64,000 nucleotides of DNA. Origin: Flectobacillus longus. GTDB lineage: Bacteria > Bacteroidota > Bacteroidia > Cytophagales > Spirosomataceae. A program made the position numbers and the translations under genes. The stretch's first letter is position 1, and every line of letters starts with the position of its first letter. The notes under the pieces were generated by a model. It did no database searches. It was not told the origin of the DNA and saw only the letters and a list, made by a program, of their open reading frames with translations. The stretch covers positions 1 to 64,000 of the forward strand of contig NZ_JASHIC010000007.1 in assembly GCF_030056705.1 (NCBI RefSeq), in the 5' to 3' direction. This document shows, piece by piece, positions 36,530 to 45,911 of the stretch.

Positions 36530-37267
36530 ATGAAAGAATACGGCACAAACGTCCAGAAATTAGTTGATTATATATTATCGGTTCAAGACAAAGAAAAGCG
36601 TACTAAATACGCCTATTTGCTTGTCGAACTGATGCGTCAAGTACATCCAAACATGCGTGATAATCAAGATTATTCCAACAAATTGTGGGATGACTTGTAT
36701 ATTATGTCAAACTTCAAATTGGATGTCGACAGTCCATTTCCTCCTCCGTCGCCAGATGCGGTGGGTAAACTTCCCAAACACGTTCCTTACAATGTTAATG
36801 AGTTGCGTTTTCGCTACTATGGTCGCAATGTTGAGTTGTTGATTAAACGTGCAATCGCTGAAAGTAACGAAGAAGAAAAGCGTATTTTGGTAGCACACAT
36901 CGCTAGATTAATGAAAACTTTTTACCAAAACTGGAACAAAGAAGTAGTCGACGATGAAGTTATTTGGGGTCATTTGTTAGAAATGTCAAATAACGTACTA
37001 GCGCCTGTTGTAGAAGGAATCTCTGGAAAATCTGCCTTGGGTAACTTGCGTAATGCCCGTCCTGCAACTAGCAACAATAATTCGAATAACGGTCGCAATA
37101 ACAATAACAGCAGTAATAATAACAATCGTAATTTCGGAAGTCGTAATAACAATAATCAAAACGACCGAAACGATCGTAACGACCGCAATAATAATCGTAA
37201 TTCGAACGGTCCACGCAACAACGACAATAGAAACAATCACAATAATCGTAACAACGGAAAACGATAG
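36530..37267 (+). CDS. DUF4290 domain-containing protein with Asn/Arg-rich tail
   Basis: Residues 1-155 match the pattern of DUF4290 (MKEYGTNVQKLVDYIL, then ELMRQVHPNMRD and HVPYNVNELRFRYYGR), an uncharacterised family of Bacteroidota usually next to murA, as here. From about residue 184 to 245 the protein is almost only Asn, Arg, Asp, Gly and Ser (RNDRNDRNDRNNN). This tail looks disordered and possibly RNA-binding. murA starts 84 nt downstream on the same strand, so co-expression is likely, hinting at a role in growth or the envelope. Confidence 0.88.
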   Translation: MKEYGTNVQKLVDYILSVQDKEKRTKYAYLLVELMRQVHPNMRDNQDYSNKLWDDLYIMSNFKLDVDSPFPPPSPDAVGKLPKHVPYNVNELRFRYYGRNVELLIKRAIAESNEEEKRILVAHIARLMKTFYQNWNKEVVDDEVIWGHLLEMSNNVLAPVVEGISGKSALGNLRNARPATSNNNSNNGRNNNNSSNNNNRNFGSRNNNNQNDRNDRNDRNNNRNSNGPRNNDNRNNHNNRNNGKR

Positions 37268-37351
37268 TGCTGTTGGCCTCAAACACAATTCAACAAAACA
37301 ATAAACCATTCGGCTCAACGGACACATTATCCCTTAATTATAAAATAGTAT

Positions 37352-38659
37352 ATGGCATCATTTAAAGTAACAGGCGGTCGCCACCTCAAAGGCGAGATTA
37401 TCCCTCAGGGAGCCAAAAACGAAGCTTTACAAATTTTGTGTGCGGTGGTTTTGACAAAAGAACCAGTTACCATTCACAACATTCCAAACATTCGTGACGT
37501 AAATCAATTGATTGAGTTATTGGGCGATATGGGTGTTCGTTGCACACGTTTGAGTGATTCTTCTATCAAGTTTGATGCCGCAGAAGTAAACCTTGATTAT
37601 CTAAATTCAGAAACATATAAGCGTAAAGCAGCAGCTTTGAGAGGTTCAGTAATGTTATTGGGACCAACTTTGGCTCGCTTTAAAAAAGGTAGGATTCCTT
37701 CGCCAGGTGGTGACAAAATCGGTCGTCGTCGTTTGGATACTCACTTTCATGGTTTCATGAAATTGGGTGCAAAATTCAATTATAGTCAAGAAGATGGTGG
37801 CATTTACGAAGTAGATGCTTCGCATTTGCAAGGCGCCTATATGTTGCTTGACGAAGCGTCGGTAACAGGTACAGCAAACATCGTAATGGCTGCTGTATTG
37901 GCAGAAGGTACAACAACCATTTACAACGCTGCTTGTGAGCCTTATTTACAACAATTGTGTAAAATGTTGAACCGCATGGGAGCCAAAATCTCGGGTGTAG
38001 GTTCAAACCTTTTGACGATCGAAGGTGTATCAGAATTGCACGGAACAGAGCATACTATGCTTCCAGATATGATTGAAATCGGTTCATTCATTGGTTTGGC
38101 AGCCATGACTCAGTCAGAAATTACCATCAAAAACTGTTCAATCCCTGATTTAGGAATTATGCCTCAGGTATTCCAAAAATTAGGTATCAAATTGGAAATC
38201 AGAGGAGATGATATTTTTGTACCAGCTCAAGACCATTATGAATTAGAAACATTCATCGATGGCTCGATGCTGACAGTTTCTGACCACCCTTGGCCAGGCT
38301 TTACTCCAGACTTGTTGAGTATTGTATTGGTAACAGCAATCCAAGCAAAAGGAACTGTATTGATTCACCAAAAGATGTTTGAAAGCCGTTTGTTCTTCGT
38401 GGATAAATTAATCGAAATGGGCGCTCAAATCATTCTTTGCGACCCACACCGTGCTACAGTTGTTGGTTTGAACCGTCAACAACAATTACGTGGAATCCGC
38501 ATGACATCTCCAGATATTCGTGCAGGGGTTTCATTATTGATTGCTGCACTTTCAGCTAAAGGAACATCGATTATCGAAAATATTGAGCAGATTGACCGTG
38601 GTTATCAAAATATTGATACACGTCTTAATGCAATTGGAGCCGAGATTGTTCGTTTATAG
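37352..38659 (+). CDS. murA: UDP-N-acetylglucosamine 1-carboxyvinyltransferase
   Basis: MurA transfers enolpyruvate from PEP to UDP-GlcNAc, the first committed step of peptidoglycan synthesis. The 435 residues show the EPSP-synthase fold with GAKNEALQIL (20-29), where Lys22 and Asn23 bind substrate, and a loop IPSPGGDKIGRRRLDTHF (115-132). The residue aligned with the catalytic Cys115 of E. coli is Asp121. Cys-to-Asp MurA enzymes are active and insensitive to fosfomycin in M. tuberculosis, Chlamydia and Borrelia. It is paired with DUF4290 and followed by a strong terminator. Confidence 0.95.
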   Translation: MASFKVTGGRHLKGEIIPQGAKNEALQILCAVVLTKEPVTIHNIPNIRDVNQLIELLGDMGVRCTRLSDSSIKFDAAEVNLDYLNSETYKRKAAALRGSVMLLGPTLARFKKGRIPSPGGDKIGRRRLDTHFHGFMKLGAKFNYSQEDGGIYEVDASHLQGAYMLLDEASVTGTANIVMAAVLAEGTTTIYNAACEPYLQQLCKMLNRMGAKISGVGSNLLTIEGVSELHGTEHTMLPDMIEIGSFIGLAAMTQSEITIKNCSIPDLGIMPQVFQKLGIKLEIRGDDIFVPAQDHYELETFIDGSMLTVSDHPWPGFTPDLLSIVLVTAIQAKGTVLIHQKMFESRLFFVDKLIEMGAQIILCDPHRATVVGLNRQQQLRGIRMTSPDIRAGVSLLIAALSAKGTSIIENIEQIDRGYQNIDTRLNAIGAEIVRL

Positions 38660-38681
38660 AATAGTACAAAGGCCCAGTGTT

Positions 38682-38722
38682 AAAACACTTCAGCGATTCA
38701 TGGGCTGAAGTGTTTTTTTTGT
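38682..38722 (+). terminator. terminator after murA
   Basis: AAAACACTTCAGC at 38682-38694 pairs with GCTGAAGTGTTTT at 38704-38716 and runs into further Ts. This is a classical strong terminator. Confidence 0.92.
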
Positions 38723-38829
38723 TTCAAATCTAAAGTTCTTTCAATTTTTAATTGATTTCATCTCTCCTTGCACCCTTCCTTTAAATCTAAATTACTATCT
38801 TTAGTTATTTACTGTAACTCCCCATATAC

Positions 38830-39789
38830 ATGAATATTAAACAAAAAACACTGCTTTACCTAATTGGCATTCCAGTTGCGTATCCACTTGTATTAAGATT
38901 GCTATACAAAGTCCCCCGTCTCGAAGGAGTTTTTACATTAATGTCTATCAGTTTTTTGTTTGTTGTTCCATTTATTGTGGGAACATTGACAACCTATTTA
39001 GCCTCCGAAAATTTCACAAATACTAAATTAAAAGCAGCCTTTCTTCCTTGGATACCAATACTGATCTTCTTTTTTATCACATTCTTATTCGCTATTGAGG
39101 GCTGGCCTTGCCTGTTGATGATAGCACCTATTTTTTTAATAGCAGCTTCAATTGGGGGTTCATTTGGCATGAAGTTGAAAAAAAGAGATAAAAGCAATCG
39201 GCTACAACTATCAGCTTTGACTGTCCTACCCTTTCTTATATCACCAGTCGAGCAAATGATTGGCGCACATACTTCTGAATACAAAGCTTATACCTATATC
39301 GACATCAAAGCGCCAGCAGCGAAGATTTGGAGCAATGTAACCAGAGTTAGAGCAATTTCAGAAAAAGAAGACCAAGGATATTTAACAAAACTCCTCAACT
39401 TTCCTAGGCCTGTAAAAGCTGAGCTTAACTATGAAGGTGTTGGAGCTTATCGTGCCGCCATATTTACCAATGGACTCGTTTTCCACGAAACTGTAACAGA
39501 ATATATTCCACTCAAAAAAATGTCATTTACCATCAAAGCACTTCCTCACGAAATTCCACTTACCACAATGGATGAACATTTGGTGGTGGGAGGAAAATAT
39601 TTTGATGTGCTCAATGGCACTTACGAACTCGAAAAGCTAGGCAATAATTCTTACCGACTTCACTTATTCAGTAATTTCAAACTGACAACTACCTTTAATT
39701 TCTATGCAAGTTGGTGGACAAAAAGCATCATGAAAGACATTCAAAATAATATTCTTCAGATTGAAAAACAACGATCTGAGTCTTTGTAA
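38830..39789 (+). CDS. membrane protein with SRPBCC-like C-terminal domain
   Basis: The N-terminal 115 residues hold about four membrane segments (LIGIPVAYPLVLRLL, LFVVPFIVGTLTTYL, WIPILIFFFITFLFA, LLMIAPIFLIAASIG). From about residue 150 the soluble part looks like a START/polyketide-cyclase (SRPBCC) fold, YTYIDIKAPAAKIWSNV being the typical first strand and helix. Such domains hold hydrophobic ligands, so a membrane-lipid-related task is possible. No neighbour helps: it lies between murA and a convergent AraC gene. Confidence 0.7.
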   Translation: MNIKQKTLLYLIGIPVAYPLVLRLLYKVPRLEGVFTLMSISFLFVVPFIVGTLTTYLASENFTNTKLKAAFLPWIPILIFFFITFLFAIEGWPCLLMIAPIFLIAASIGGSFGMKLKKRDKSNRLQLSALTVLPFLISPVEQMIGAHTSEYKAYTYIDIKAPAAKIWSNVTRVRAISEKEDQGYLTKLLNFPRPVKAELNYEGVGAYRAAIFTNGLVFHETVTEYIPLKKMSFTIKALPHEIPLTTMDEHLVVGGKYFDVLNGTYELEKLGNNSYRLHLFSNFKLTTTFNFYASWWTKSIMKDIQNNILQIEKQRSESL

Positions 39790-39793
39790 ATAC

Positions 39794-40765
39794 CTACTTA
39801 ATTTTGTTCTGACTAAATCGTTTGGGCTTTACTCCTATTTGTTCTTCAAACACTTGTGAAAAATGACTCAAATTGGTAAAGCCCAAGTGATAACCCACCT
39901 CAGATACAGTCATATTGCCTTGTTGCAAGAGATTGACTGCACTTTGAATTCTAAATTTTTGATAATAGCTATAGATGCTATCACCAAAAATCTGCTTAAA
40001 AATTCGCTTGAGTTTCGATTCGCTCATAGTTGCTTTTTTTGCTAAATCAGCTATTAATGGAGGCTTACTCAGGTCATCCAAAATATGGTTTCTTATCTCA
40101 TAAATTTTCTGGACATCTTGTATATTCAAGGAATGAAAAGCACTTTTACTCTCACGTTTAAGGAGCTCCGAAAGTGTTAAACAGACCAGTTCTTCGGCTT
40201 TTAGTTTTAGAAAAAACGGTTCTAAAATCTTCGGTACCGACACCTCCACAATCTCCTGAGCAACTTCCTGAAGTTTAGGAGAAATCAATTCTTCAAAAAT
40301 ACTTGGCTGCGATTTTTCCAGTAATTGCGATAAAAAAGCATTTTCAGAAATGTCTCCAATTAAGGTTTGGAGATACGCCAAATCGATGCTTATCACAATG
40401 GCGGAAATTTTGACACTACTCGGGAAAAACATCTCATAGTCCATACCTCCCGTAGCAATTTGTACCGAAGGTAGCTGATTTAATGCGCCCTCTCTTTGGG
40501 TATTTTTCGTAAGAATATGATGAAATGAAAAGGCGACATTTCGAATAGATTTGTCGATAACTTTTCTCCTAATAAACAAATCTTCCTTAAGTTCATAATC
40601 TCGAACCATCATTCTAATCGAAGTATTCAGATTGTAACCTTTGACATAACCATTGCCCAAATGGCTCGGAATAACGATTTGTCCATCCACAATATTTGTC
40701 CCCAAGACTTCTGCAAAAGAGGAAAGTAACCCTGTTCCGTCTTTTGATTCAAACTCTATTACCAT
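39794..40765 (-). CDS. AraC-family transcriptional regulator
   Basis: The 323-residue protein ends in an AraC double HTH (about 225-320: PPLIADLAKKATMSESKLKRIF and then MTVSEVGYHLGFTNLSHFSQVFEEQIGVKPKRF). The N-terminal part is a ligand or dimer domain without a recognised fold. It is divergent from the TetX-like monooxygenase gene, 91 nt apart, and probably controls it. Confidence 0.9.
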   Translation of the reverse strand: MVIEFESKDGTGLLSSFAEVLGTNIVDGQIVIPSHLGNGYVKGYNLNTSIRMMVRDYELKEDLFIRRKVIDKSIRNVAFSFHHILTKNTQREGALNQLPSVQIATGGMDYEMFFPSSVKISAIVISIDLAYLQTLIGDISENAFLSQLLEKSQPSIFEELISPKLQEVAQEIVEVSVPKILEPFFLKLKAEELVCLTLSELLKRESKSAFHSLNIQDVQKIYEIRNHILDDLSKPPLIADLAKKATMSESKLKRIFKQIFGDSIYSYYQKFRIQSAVNLLQQGNMTVSEVGYHLGFTNLSHFSQVFEEQIGVKPKRFSQNKIK

Positions 40766-40856
40766 TTGACCTGATTTAGCTATTTATTAAACATTTAAGG
40801 GTATTTTATCGCAAAATGAACATATACTTTTGCAAAGTAAACAAATTAATAAAGCA
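40766..40856. promoter_or_regulatory. divergent promoter region, AraC / TetX-like monooxygenase
   Basis: TACTTTTG at 40825-40832 is a full -7 match for the monooxygenase gene. It lies in the right arm of an interrupted palindrome, GCAAAA (40811-40816) with TTTTGC (40828-40833). A regulator bound there would cover the promoter. Confidence 0.45.
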
Positions 40857-42047
40857 ATGAATCATTTATTAGAACATAAAAAAGTTGCCATTATAGGCGG
40901 TGGACCAGGTGGATTAACCTTAGCAAACCTTTTGCAACAAAAAGGAATCGCTGTTAAAGTTTATGAACGCGATGCCAATCAATATACTCGACAACAGGGT
41001 GCGACACTGGATTTGCATCACGAATCAGGATTGAAGGCTTTGAGTAAAGCAGGATTGCTAGAAGAATTCAAAAAACACTACAGAATTGGGGCAGATAAAT
41101 TGTATATTACAAACGCACAGGCAACCCCTCTTTGGGACGACCATCAGGATGAGGTTATTGCACATTTTGGCAACGAAGATTTCAGACCTGAAATTGATAG
41201 AGGTCCACTTAGAGATATACTGATCGAAGCTCTTTTGCCTGAAACAATTATTTGGAATTCGCATTTCGAAAAACTTCAACCTTTAGAAAATGGTTGGGAG
41301 ATATTTTTCAAAAATGGTAACTCAGCATACGCTGACTTGGTGATTGGAGTTGATGGAGCTAATTCTAAAATTAGACCTTATTTATCAAATATTTCGCCAA
41401 TTTATTCGGGAATAACTATTGTTGAAGGTAATATATACCATGCGGCTCAAAATACACCAACGCTATGGAAAATGACCAATGGTGGAAAAGTATTCGCGAT
41501 GGGTTCTGAAAAATCACTTATTCTCAGTACGAAAGGAGATGGCACTTTGTCATTTTACACAGGTACTAAAGAGGCAGAAAATTGGCTTCAAACCTGTGCC
41601 ATTGATTTTACGAATAAAGATTCTGTGAAAAAATGGTTCATGGAAAGGTATGCTAATTGGAGCGACATTTGGTTAGAGATTTTTGATACTAATGAATCAT
41701 ATTTTGTTCCTCGCCCTATGTATCATTTTCCTCTGAATCAATCTTGGGAAACTCAATCCAATCTGACAATCATTGGTGACGCTGCACACAGAATGCCCCC
41801 GTATGCGGGTGAGGGCGTTAATATGGCGATGCAAGATGCCTTGGAATTAGCCGAAGCATTAACAGAAAGTAACTTTTCAAGCATTCAAAATGCTTTACAG
41901 GCATTCGAAAAACAAATGTTGGCAAGAACTTCAGTAGTTACACAAGATACGCTCATTAACACAGACTTGATTCACTCAGAAAATGGATTGACAGAAATGT
42001 TGGCATTTTTCAAAAGTGAAAATACGACTGAAGCTGTAATTGTGTAA
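40857..42047 (+). CDS. FAD-dependent monooxygenase, TetX-like
   Basis: I start at ATG 40857 (MNHLLEHKKVAIIGGGPGG, 396 residues); a TTG at 40830 is possible but falls within the -7 element. The FAD motifs are GGGPGG (14-19), YERD, GATLDLH and GDAAHRMPP (about 304-312). From memory the whole chain aligns with Tet(X), including the DRGPLRDIL region. However, the Tet(X) tetracycline contacts I recall as Gln192 and Arg213 appear here as Glu and Lys, so it may oxidise another compound. It is driven from a region shared with an AraC gene. Confidence 0.85.
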   Translation: MNHLLEHKKVAIIGGGPGGLTLANLLQQKGIAVKVYERDANQYTRQQGATLDLHHESGLKALSKAGLLEEFKKHYRIGADKLYITNAQATPLWDDHQDEVIAHFGNEDFRPEIDRGPLRDILIEALLPETIIWNSHFEKLQPLENGWEIFFKNGNSAYADLVIGVDGANSKIRPYLSNISPIYSGITIVEGNIYHAAQNTPTLWKMTNGGKVFAMGSEKSLILSTKGDGTLSFYTGTKEAENWLQTCAIDFTNKDSVKKWFMERYANWSDIWLEIFDTNESYFVPRPMYHFPLNQSWETQSNLTIIGDAAHRMPPYAGEGVNMAMQDALELAEALTESNFSSIQNALQAFEKQMLARTSVVTQDTLINTDLIHSENGLTEMLAFFKSENTTEAVIV

Positions 42048-42101
42048 AAATAAAATGCGTGCTGATTTGTGCAAATCAGTACGCAAAACCTCCTAATTTT
42101 T

Positions 42102-45038
42102 TCAAATAGGCAAATCAATCAAGAATAGACTCCCCGACATTGGGTCGCTTTGAATACTTAGTTTTCCTTGGTATTTATTGACTCTTTCTTTGATATTTTG
42201 AATACCATTTCTATCAGTTTTTTGATTGGTGTCGAACCCAATTCCATTATCTTGAATCGAAAGAATGATTGATTTTTTCTGAATTATAATCTTAATATTT
42301 GCTTCTGTACACTGACTGTGCTTGGCAATATTATTGACGGTTTCTTTAAAAATCAAATAGATATCATGTCGTTTTTCCATAGGTAAGGCAATACCACTCA
42401 AATCTTCTGGAAGTTGTAATTGATAGTTGATATTCTTAGCCTCAAACAACTCACTGGCATAGCGTGTCATGCGTGAAAGTACGTTTTCCAAACTATCATT
42501 TTGAGGTTTGATACTCCACACAATATCGTCCAAAGCTTCGGCTATTTTTCTGGCATCCTCAGAAATCCTTTCGACAAAACCTTTATTTTCAGGTTGTTCA
42601 TCAAGCCTTTGTTTGAGGATATTACTGATAATATTAATGCCGCTAATAGTTGAACCAACTTCATCGTGCAAATCAGCCGAAATCTTATTTCTCACGGTAT
42701 ATATCTCTTTAATTTGCTTGATTCGGTACAAATAGAGGCTATAGACAGCTACAAGAACTAGCAACCCTACCAATATCTGAAACCACCAAGTTTGGTAAAA
42801 ATGAGGTTGGATTTCAAAATTAATCGACAAAGGAATACTCGCCCAATTCCCCTGACTATCACCTTGTTGTACCAATAATTCATATTGTTTTGGAGCTAAA
42901 TCCGAAAAGCTTATCATTTCAGCATTTCCATTATCAATCCAATTGTCGTGAATATCAACCAGTTTAAAACGAATATGATTTTGCGAAGCTGATTTAAAAT
43001 TCAAAGGACTTAGCCTAATTGTCAGATTGTTCTGTTGGGGTTCAAACACCAGCGATTCATGGGTATTTACTAAGGTTGTATCGCCCAATATTTCGATAGT
43101 AGAGATTTTCAAATTTGATTTTATCTGCTTTTGTTGAAGCCTTTCCAACCGCAAAATATTGAACTGATTGGTAAACCCCAGCCATAGCTGATTGGCTTGA
43201 TTTAGGCTATAGCCAAACACCACGTCATTTTCTGCCAAACCATCTTTTTCCGAAAAGTAAGACACTTGATTTTGTTTTCCAACCGAGCAAACCCCTTCGG
43301 TAGTACCCATCCATATTGTGCCCTTTTTGTCCAACACAATCGAATTACAATTGCCTCCTTTTAGTTTTAAATTTCCCGATGCTCCTGTTCTAATGATTTT
43401 CCCAGTCTTGGTATTGAGCACATTAAAACCGCCATATCCCGAAATAGCGATCGTATTTGGCTCATGATAAGCTAGACTCAAATAGTAATCAGTGACAAAA
43501 TCTGTATGTTTATTCTGGTTTTCGGCTAATACAAACTGCTTCTTTTCTATGTCAAAATGGGCAATACCAAAACCCTTCGGAAACCATGCCGAAAACCATA
43601 GATTTCCATCTTCAGTTTCGAGAACATCTGTAAATACATTTTGCTGAAAAAAGTTTTGATATGGTAGCTCCTTCCAAGGCAAAAGCATCTGATTCGTACG
43701 CCAATCATACACTTGAATCGCTCCTGACTCAGGCAAACACCAAAGTTGGTTTTGCCTAGTCAGGCATACTTTTTTGATATTGGTTGAAAAAGAAATACGC
43801 TTTTCCCATGATTTTGTTACCATATTTAATTTAAAAATGGCCTTTTGAGTACATGCCAACAAATTCCCTGAAGCATCTTTTAGCAATTGATTGACAGGAG
43901 TACCATCAGGAATGGCAAATAATTGAAAATCATTGGTATGCTCATTCCATGATAATACTCCTGTATGGGATAGTCCTAGCCAATTTCGTTCTGGATTTTC
44001 ATGAAAAAAACAGGTCACCTTTACAGGAAATGCGACCAGTTTTTGGGGTAAATCTACCTGTAAAAGCGTTGCATCTATCGCAAAATCATGCTTCAAAAGA
44101 CCAACTGATGATGCCAGCCAAGTGGTCTGATTTTGGGTATCCAAATAACAATCTTTCATGGCAATACCTTCTTCCCGCAGACTTGAAAAATCTGTAAATG
44201 ATTGATGTTTGGCATCGAAAAGATATAACGAGCGGTCGGTGCCAAGCCAAAAATGAAACGGTAAATGAGCAGGTTTCAAAAACACAGGAACGTCTGTCTT
44301 CGAAGGAAGCTTGATGTAAGGACTAATACGTTTTTTGGAGATTTCGAGTAAAAAAATCTCCCCATTCGGTGTCGTAAAAAGCGTAGAATCTTTACTCAGA
44401 AATGCAATATCACTTACAGATTGATTTTTCAAAACTTTCCACAAATGCTTCGTTTGTGCGTCATAGCACTGGATTCCCCACTGATTGGCTACCCAAACAC
44501 GCCCTTGAGCATCTTCTGTAACCCGACTTTTAAAAATATTGAATTGATAACTTGGTGTAATTCGGAAGACTTTTAAATGCTTGGTTTTAGGCTCATAACA
44601 CTTGATATTGTTAAAATCATTAGACCAAATTCGCCCTTGACTATCTGCAAAGATATTTTCATAATGGTCATTTTCGGGATAGGCATCGTGCAAGTTAGAC
44701 GAGATTTCTTTTTGAATCTTTAAGCTTTTTTCGTCAATGCTAAAAAGTCCATTGATGTTGGCAAACCAGATTTTCCCTTTGTGGTCGGAGGACAATCCAA
44801 AGAGCATTTCGGATTGAGGAAAATGAGTAAAATGATAGCCATCGTAGCGGCTGATACTTTGTTTGAACCCCAACCACAAAAACCCCTGAGCATCTTTGGT
44901 AATAAACTGAACTTCTTTGGACAACAGTCCTTCCTTGATTCCGAGTTGCTCGAAATTAATCCCAGAATTTTGAGACAACAATCGTTGAGTTGGAATAAGA
45001 ATTAATAGCAAAAAAGTACAATATAATTTCCTGAGCAT
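42102..45038 (-). CDS. sensor histidine kinase with periplasmic beta-propellers
   Basis: From ATG 45038 the protein has 978 residues. It has a signal/anchor (MLRKLYCTFLLLILIPTQRLL), about 14 propeller blades with Reg_prop-type motifs such as FLWLGFKQSISRYDGYHF and GTIWMGTTEGVC, a Y_Y_Y domain and one membrane segment (WWFQILVGLLVLVAVYSLYLY). Then comes a HisKA_3 domain with His791 in ADLHDEVGST, and a HATPase (DNGIGFD, GIQNIKERV) at the end. This is the front half of a hybrid two-component sensor, but without a receiver or AraC domain. It needs a separate LuxR-type regulator; the orphan at 14435-15070 is one candidate. Confidence 0.93.
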   Translation of the reverse strand: MLRKLYCTFLLLILIPTQRLLSQNSGINFEQLGIKEGLLSKEVQFITKDAQGFLWLGFKQSISRYDGYHFTHFPQSEMLFGLSSDHKGKIWFANINGLFSIDEKSLKIQKEISSNLHDAYPENDHYENIFADSQGRIWSNDFNNIKCYEPKTKHLKVFRITPSYQFNIFKSRVTEDAQGRVWVANQWGIQCYDAQTKHLWKVLKNQSVSDIAFLSKDSTLFTTPNGEIFLLEISKKRISPYIKLPSKTDVPVFLKPAHLPFHFWLGTDRSLYLFDAKHQSFTDFSSLREEGIAMKDCYLDTQNQTTWLASSVGLLKHDFAIDATLLQVDLPQKLVAFPVKVTCFFHENPERNWLGLSHTGVLSWNEHTNDFQLFAIPDGTPVNQLLKDASGNLLACTQKAIFKLNMVTKSWEKRISFSTNIKKVCLTRQNQLWCLPESGAIQVYDWRTNQMLLPWKELPYQNFFQQNVFTDVLETEDGNLWFSAWFPKGFGIAHFDIEKKQFVLAENQNKHTDFVTDYYLSLAYHEPNTIAISGYGGFNVLNTKTGKIIRTGASGNLKLKGGNCNSIVLDKKGTIWMGTTEGVCSVGKQNQVSYFSEKDGLAENDVVFGYSLNQANQLWLGFTNQFNILRLERLQQKQIKSNLKISTIEILGDTTLVNTHESLVFEPQQNNLTIRLSPLNFKSASQNHIRFKLVDIHDNWIDNGNAEMISFSDLAPKQYELLVQQGDSQGNWASIPLSINFEIQPHFYQTWWFQILVGLLVLVAVYSLYLYRIKQIKEIYTVRNKISADLHDEVGSTISGINIISNILKQRLDEQPENKGFVERISEDARKIAEALDDIVWSIKPQNDSLENVLSRMTRYASELFEAKNINYQLQLPEDLSGIALPMEKRHDIYLIFKETVNNIAKHSQCTEANIKIIIQKKSIILSIQDNGIGFDTNQKTDRNGIQNIKERVNKYQGKLSIQSDPMSGSLFLIDLPI

Positions 45039-45335
45039 ATTGAGTAAGGTATTTATCAAATCAATACAAATGGCGTTGTGGCAATACTATTCTGGTTAAC
45101 AGCTTGTTATCTACGTAATCATCATGTGACAAAGAATTCGATTTTTGTGAACACTTCCAAAGCTTATTTCTCTTTTTGTCTTAAATTTTGAGTAAATGGA
45201 GTTTTTGAGTCATTTAAGCCCTAAATTCCCTTTTAAATAATAGGCTTAGACCATTATTTTTCACGAAACTTAAAGCAATTTCCTCTATATTTAGGTCATT
45301 AATTTCTGACCTTAAAACAATCCTTTTTTACAATT

Positions 45336-45785
45336 ATGTCTGATAGAACCATTGCCACACGCAAACGTATTGCGCTCATTGCACATGACAACAAGAAAGC
45401 TGAATTAATCGATTGGGTTTATTACAATAGAGGAGTTTTGTCACGCCATGAGTTGTTTGCTACAGGCACAACAGGAAAATTAATTGAAGAAGCCATAGAC
45501 CGACCTGTTAAGAAATTTTTGAGCGGACCACTGGGTGGCGATCAACAAATTGGTGCGTTGGTTGCAGAAGGTAAAATAGATGTTTTAATCTTTTTCTGGG
45601 ATCCAATGGCGTCTCAACCGCACGACCCAGATATTAAAGCACTTTTACGCTTGGGTGTAGTTTGGAATATCCCGATGGCATGTAATCGTGCCACCGCCGA
45701 TTTTATCTTGACCTCTAATCTTATCGCTGAAACTTACGAATCTGTACAAACTGATTATTCTGGATATTTGAATAGGAAGGTTTAA
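45336..45785 (+). CDS. mgsA: methylglyoxal synthase
   Basis: MgsA converts dihydroxyacetone phosphate to methylglyoxal and phosphate, a bypass when sugar phosphates pile up. The 149 residues show RIALIAHDNKK (11-21), the phosphate-binding ATGTTGKLI (42-50), SGPLGGDQQIGA with the catalytic Asp69, and FFWDPMASQPHDPD. The length is typical. It stands alone, divergent from the histidine kinase gene and followed by a repeat and a bidirectional terminator. It fits a cell that takes up sugars in bursts. Confidence 0.96.
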   Translation: MSDRTIATRKRIALIAHDNKKAELIDWVYYNRGVLSRHELFATGTTGKLIEEAIDRPVKKFLSGPLGGDQQIGALVAEGKIDVLIFFWDPMASQPHDPDIKALLRLGVVWNIPMACNRATADFILTSNLIAETYESVQTDYSGYLNRKV

Positions 45786-45798
45786 TTATTAAAACATA

Positions 45799-45890
45799 AG
45801 TCATTCCTAATTGAGTGATTGAGCGCATAAGTGATTATTTCTAATATGAATTTTACTAGTGAAGATGCAATGCTTTGCGTCTAAAGAGGC
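45799..45890 (+). repeat. palindromic dispersed repeat, copy in forward sense
   Basis: AGTCATTCCTAATTGAGTG, ATTGAGCGCATAAGTGATT and, after a spacer, ACTAGTGAAGATGCAATGC and TTTGCGTC follow each other. The same series stands in reverse orientation at 51533-51623 with few changes. The GCAATGCTTTGCGTC core is the hairpin centre. Confidence 0.7.
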
Positions 45891-45911
45891 GTTATGTTGA
45901 AGTATAGTCTC

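Noticed and set aside
37053-37250. Tandem-looking AAC/CGT-rich DNA, first thought to be a CRISPR-like or satellite array
   Set aside because: There are no equal-length repeats or unique spacers; it is the coding sequence of the Asn/Arg-rich tail with mixed synonymous codons.
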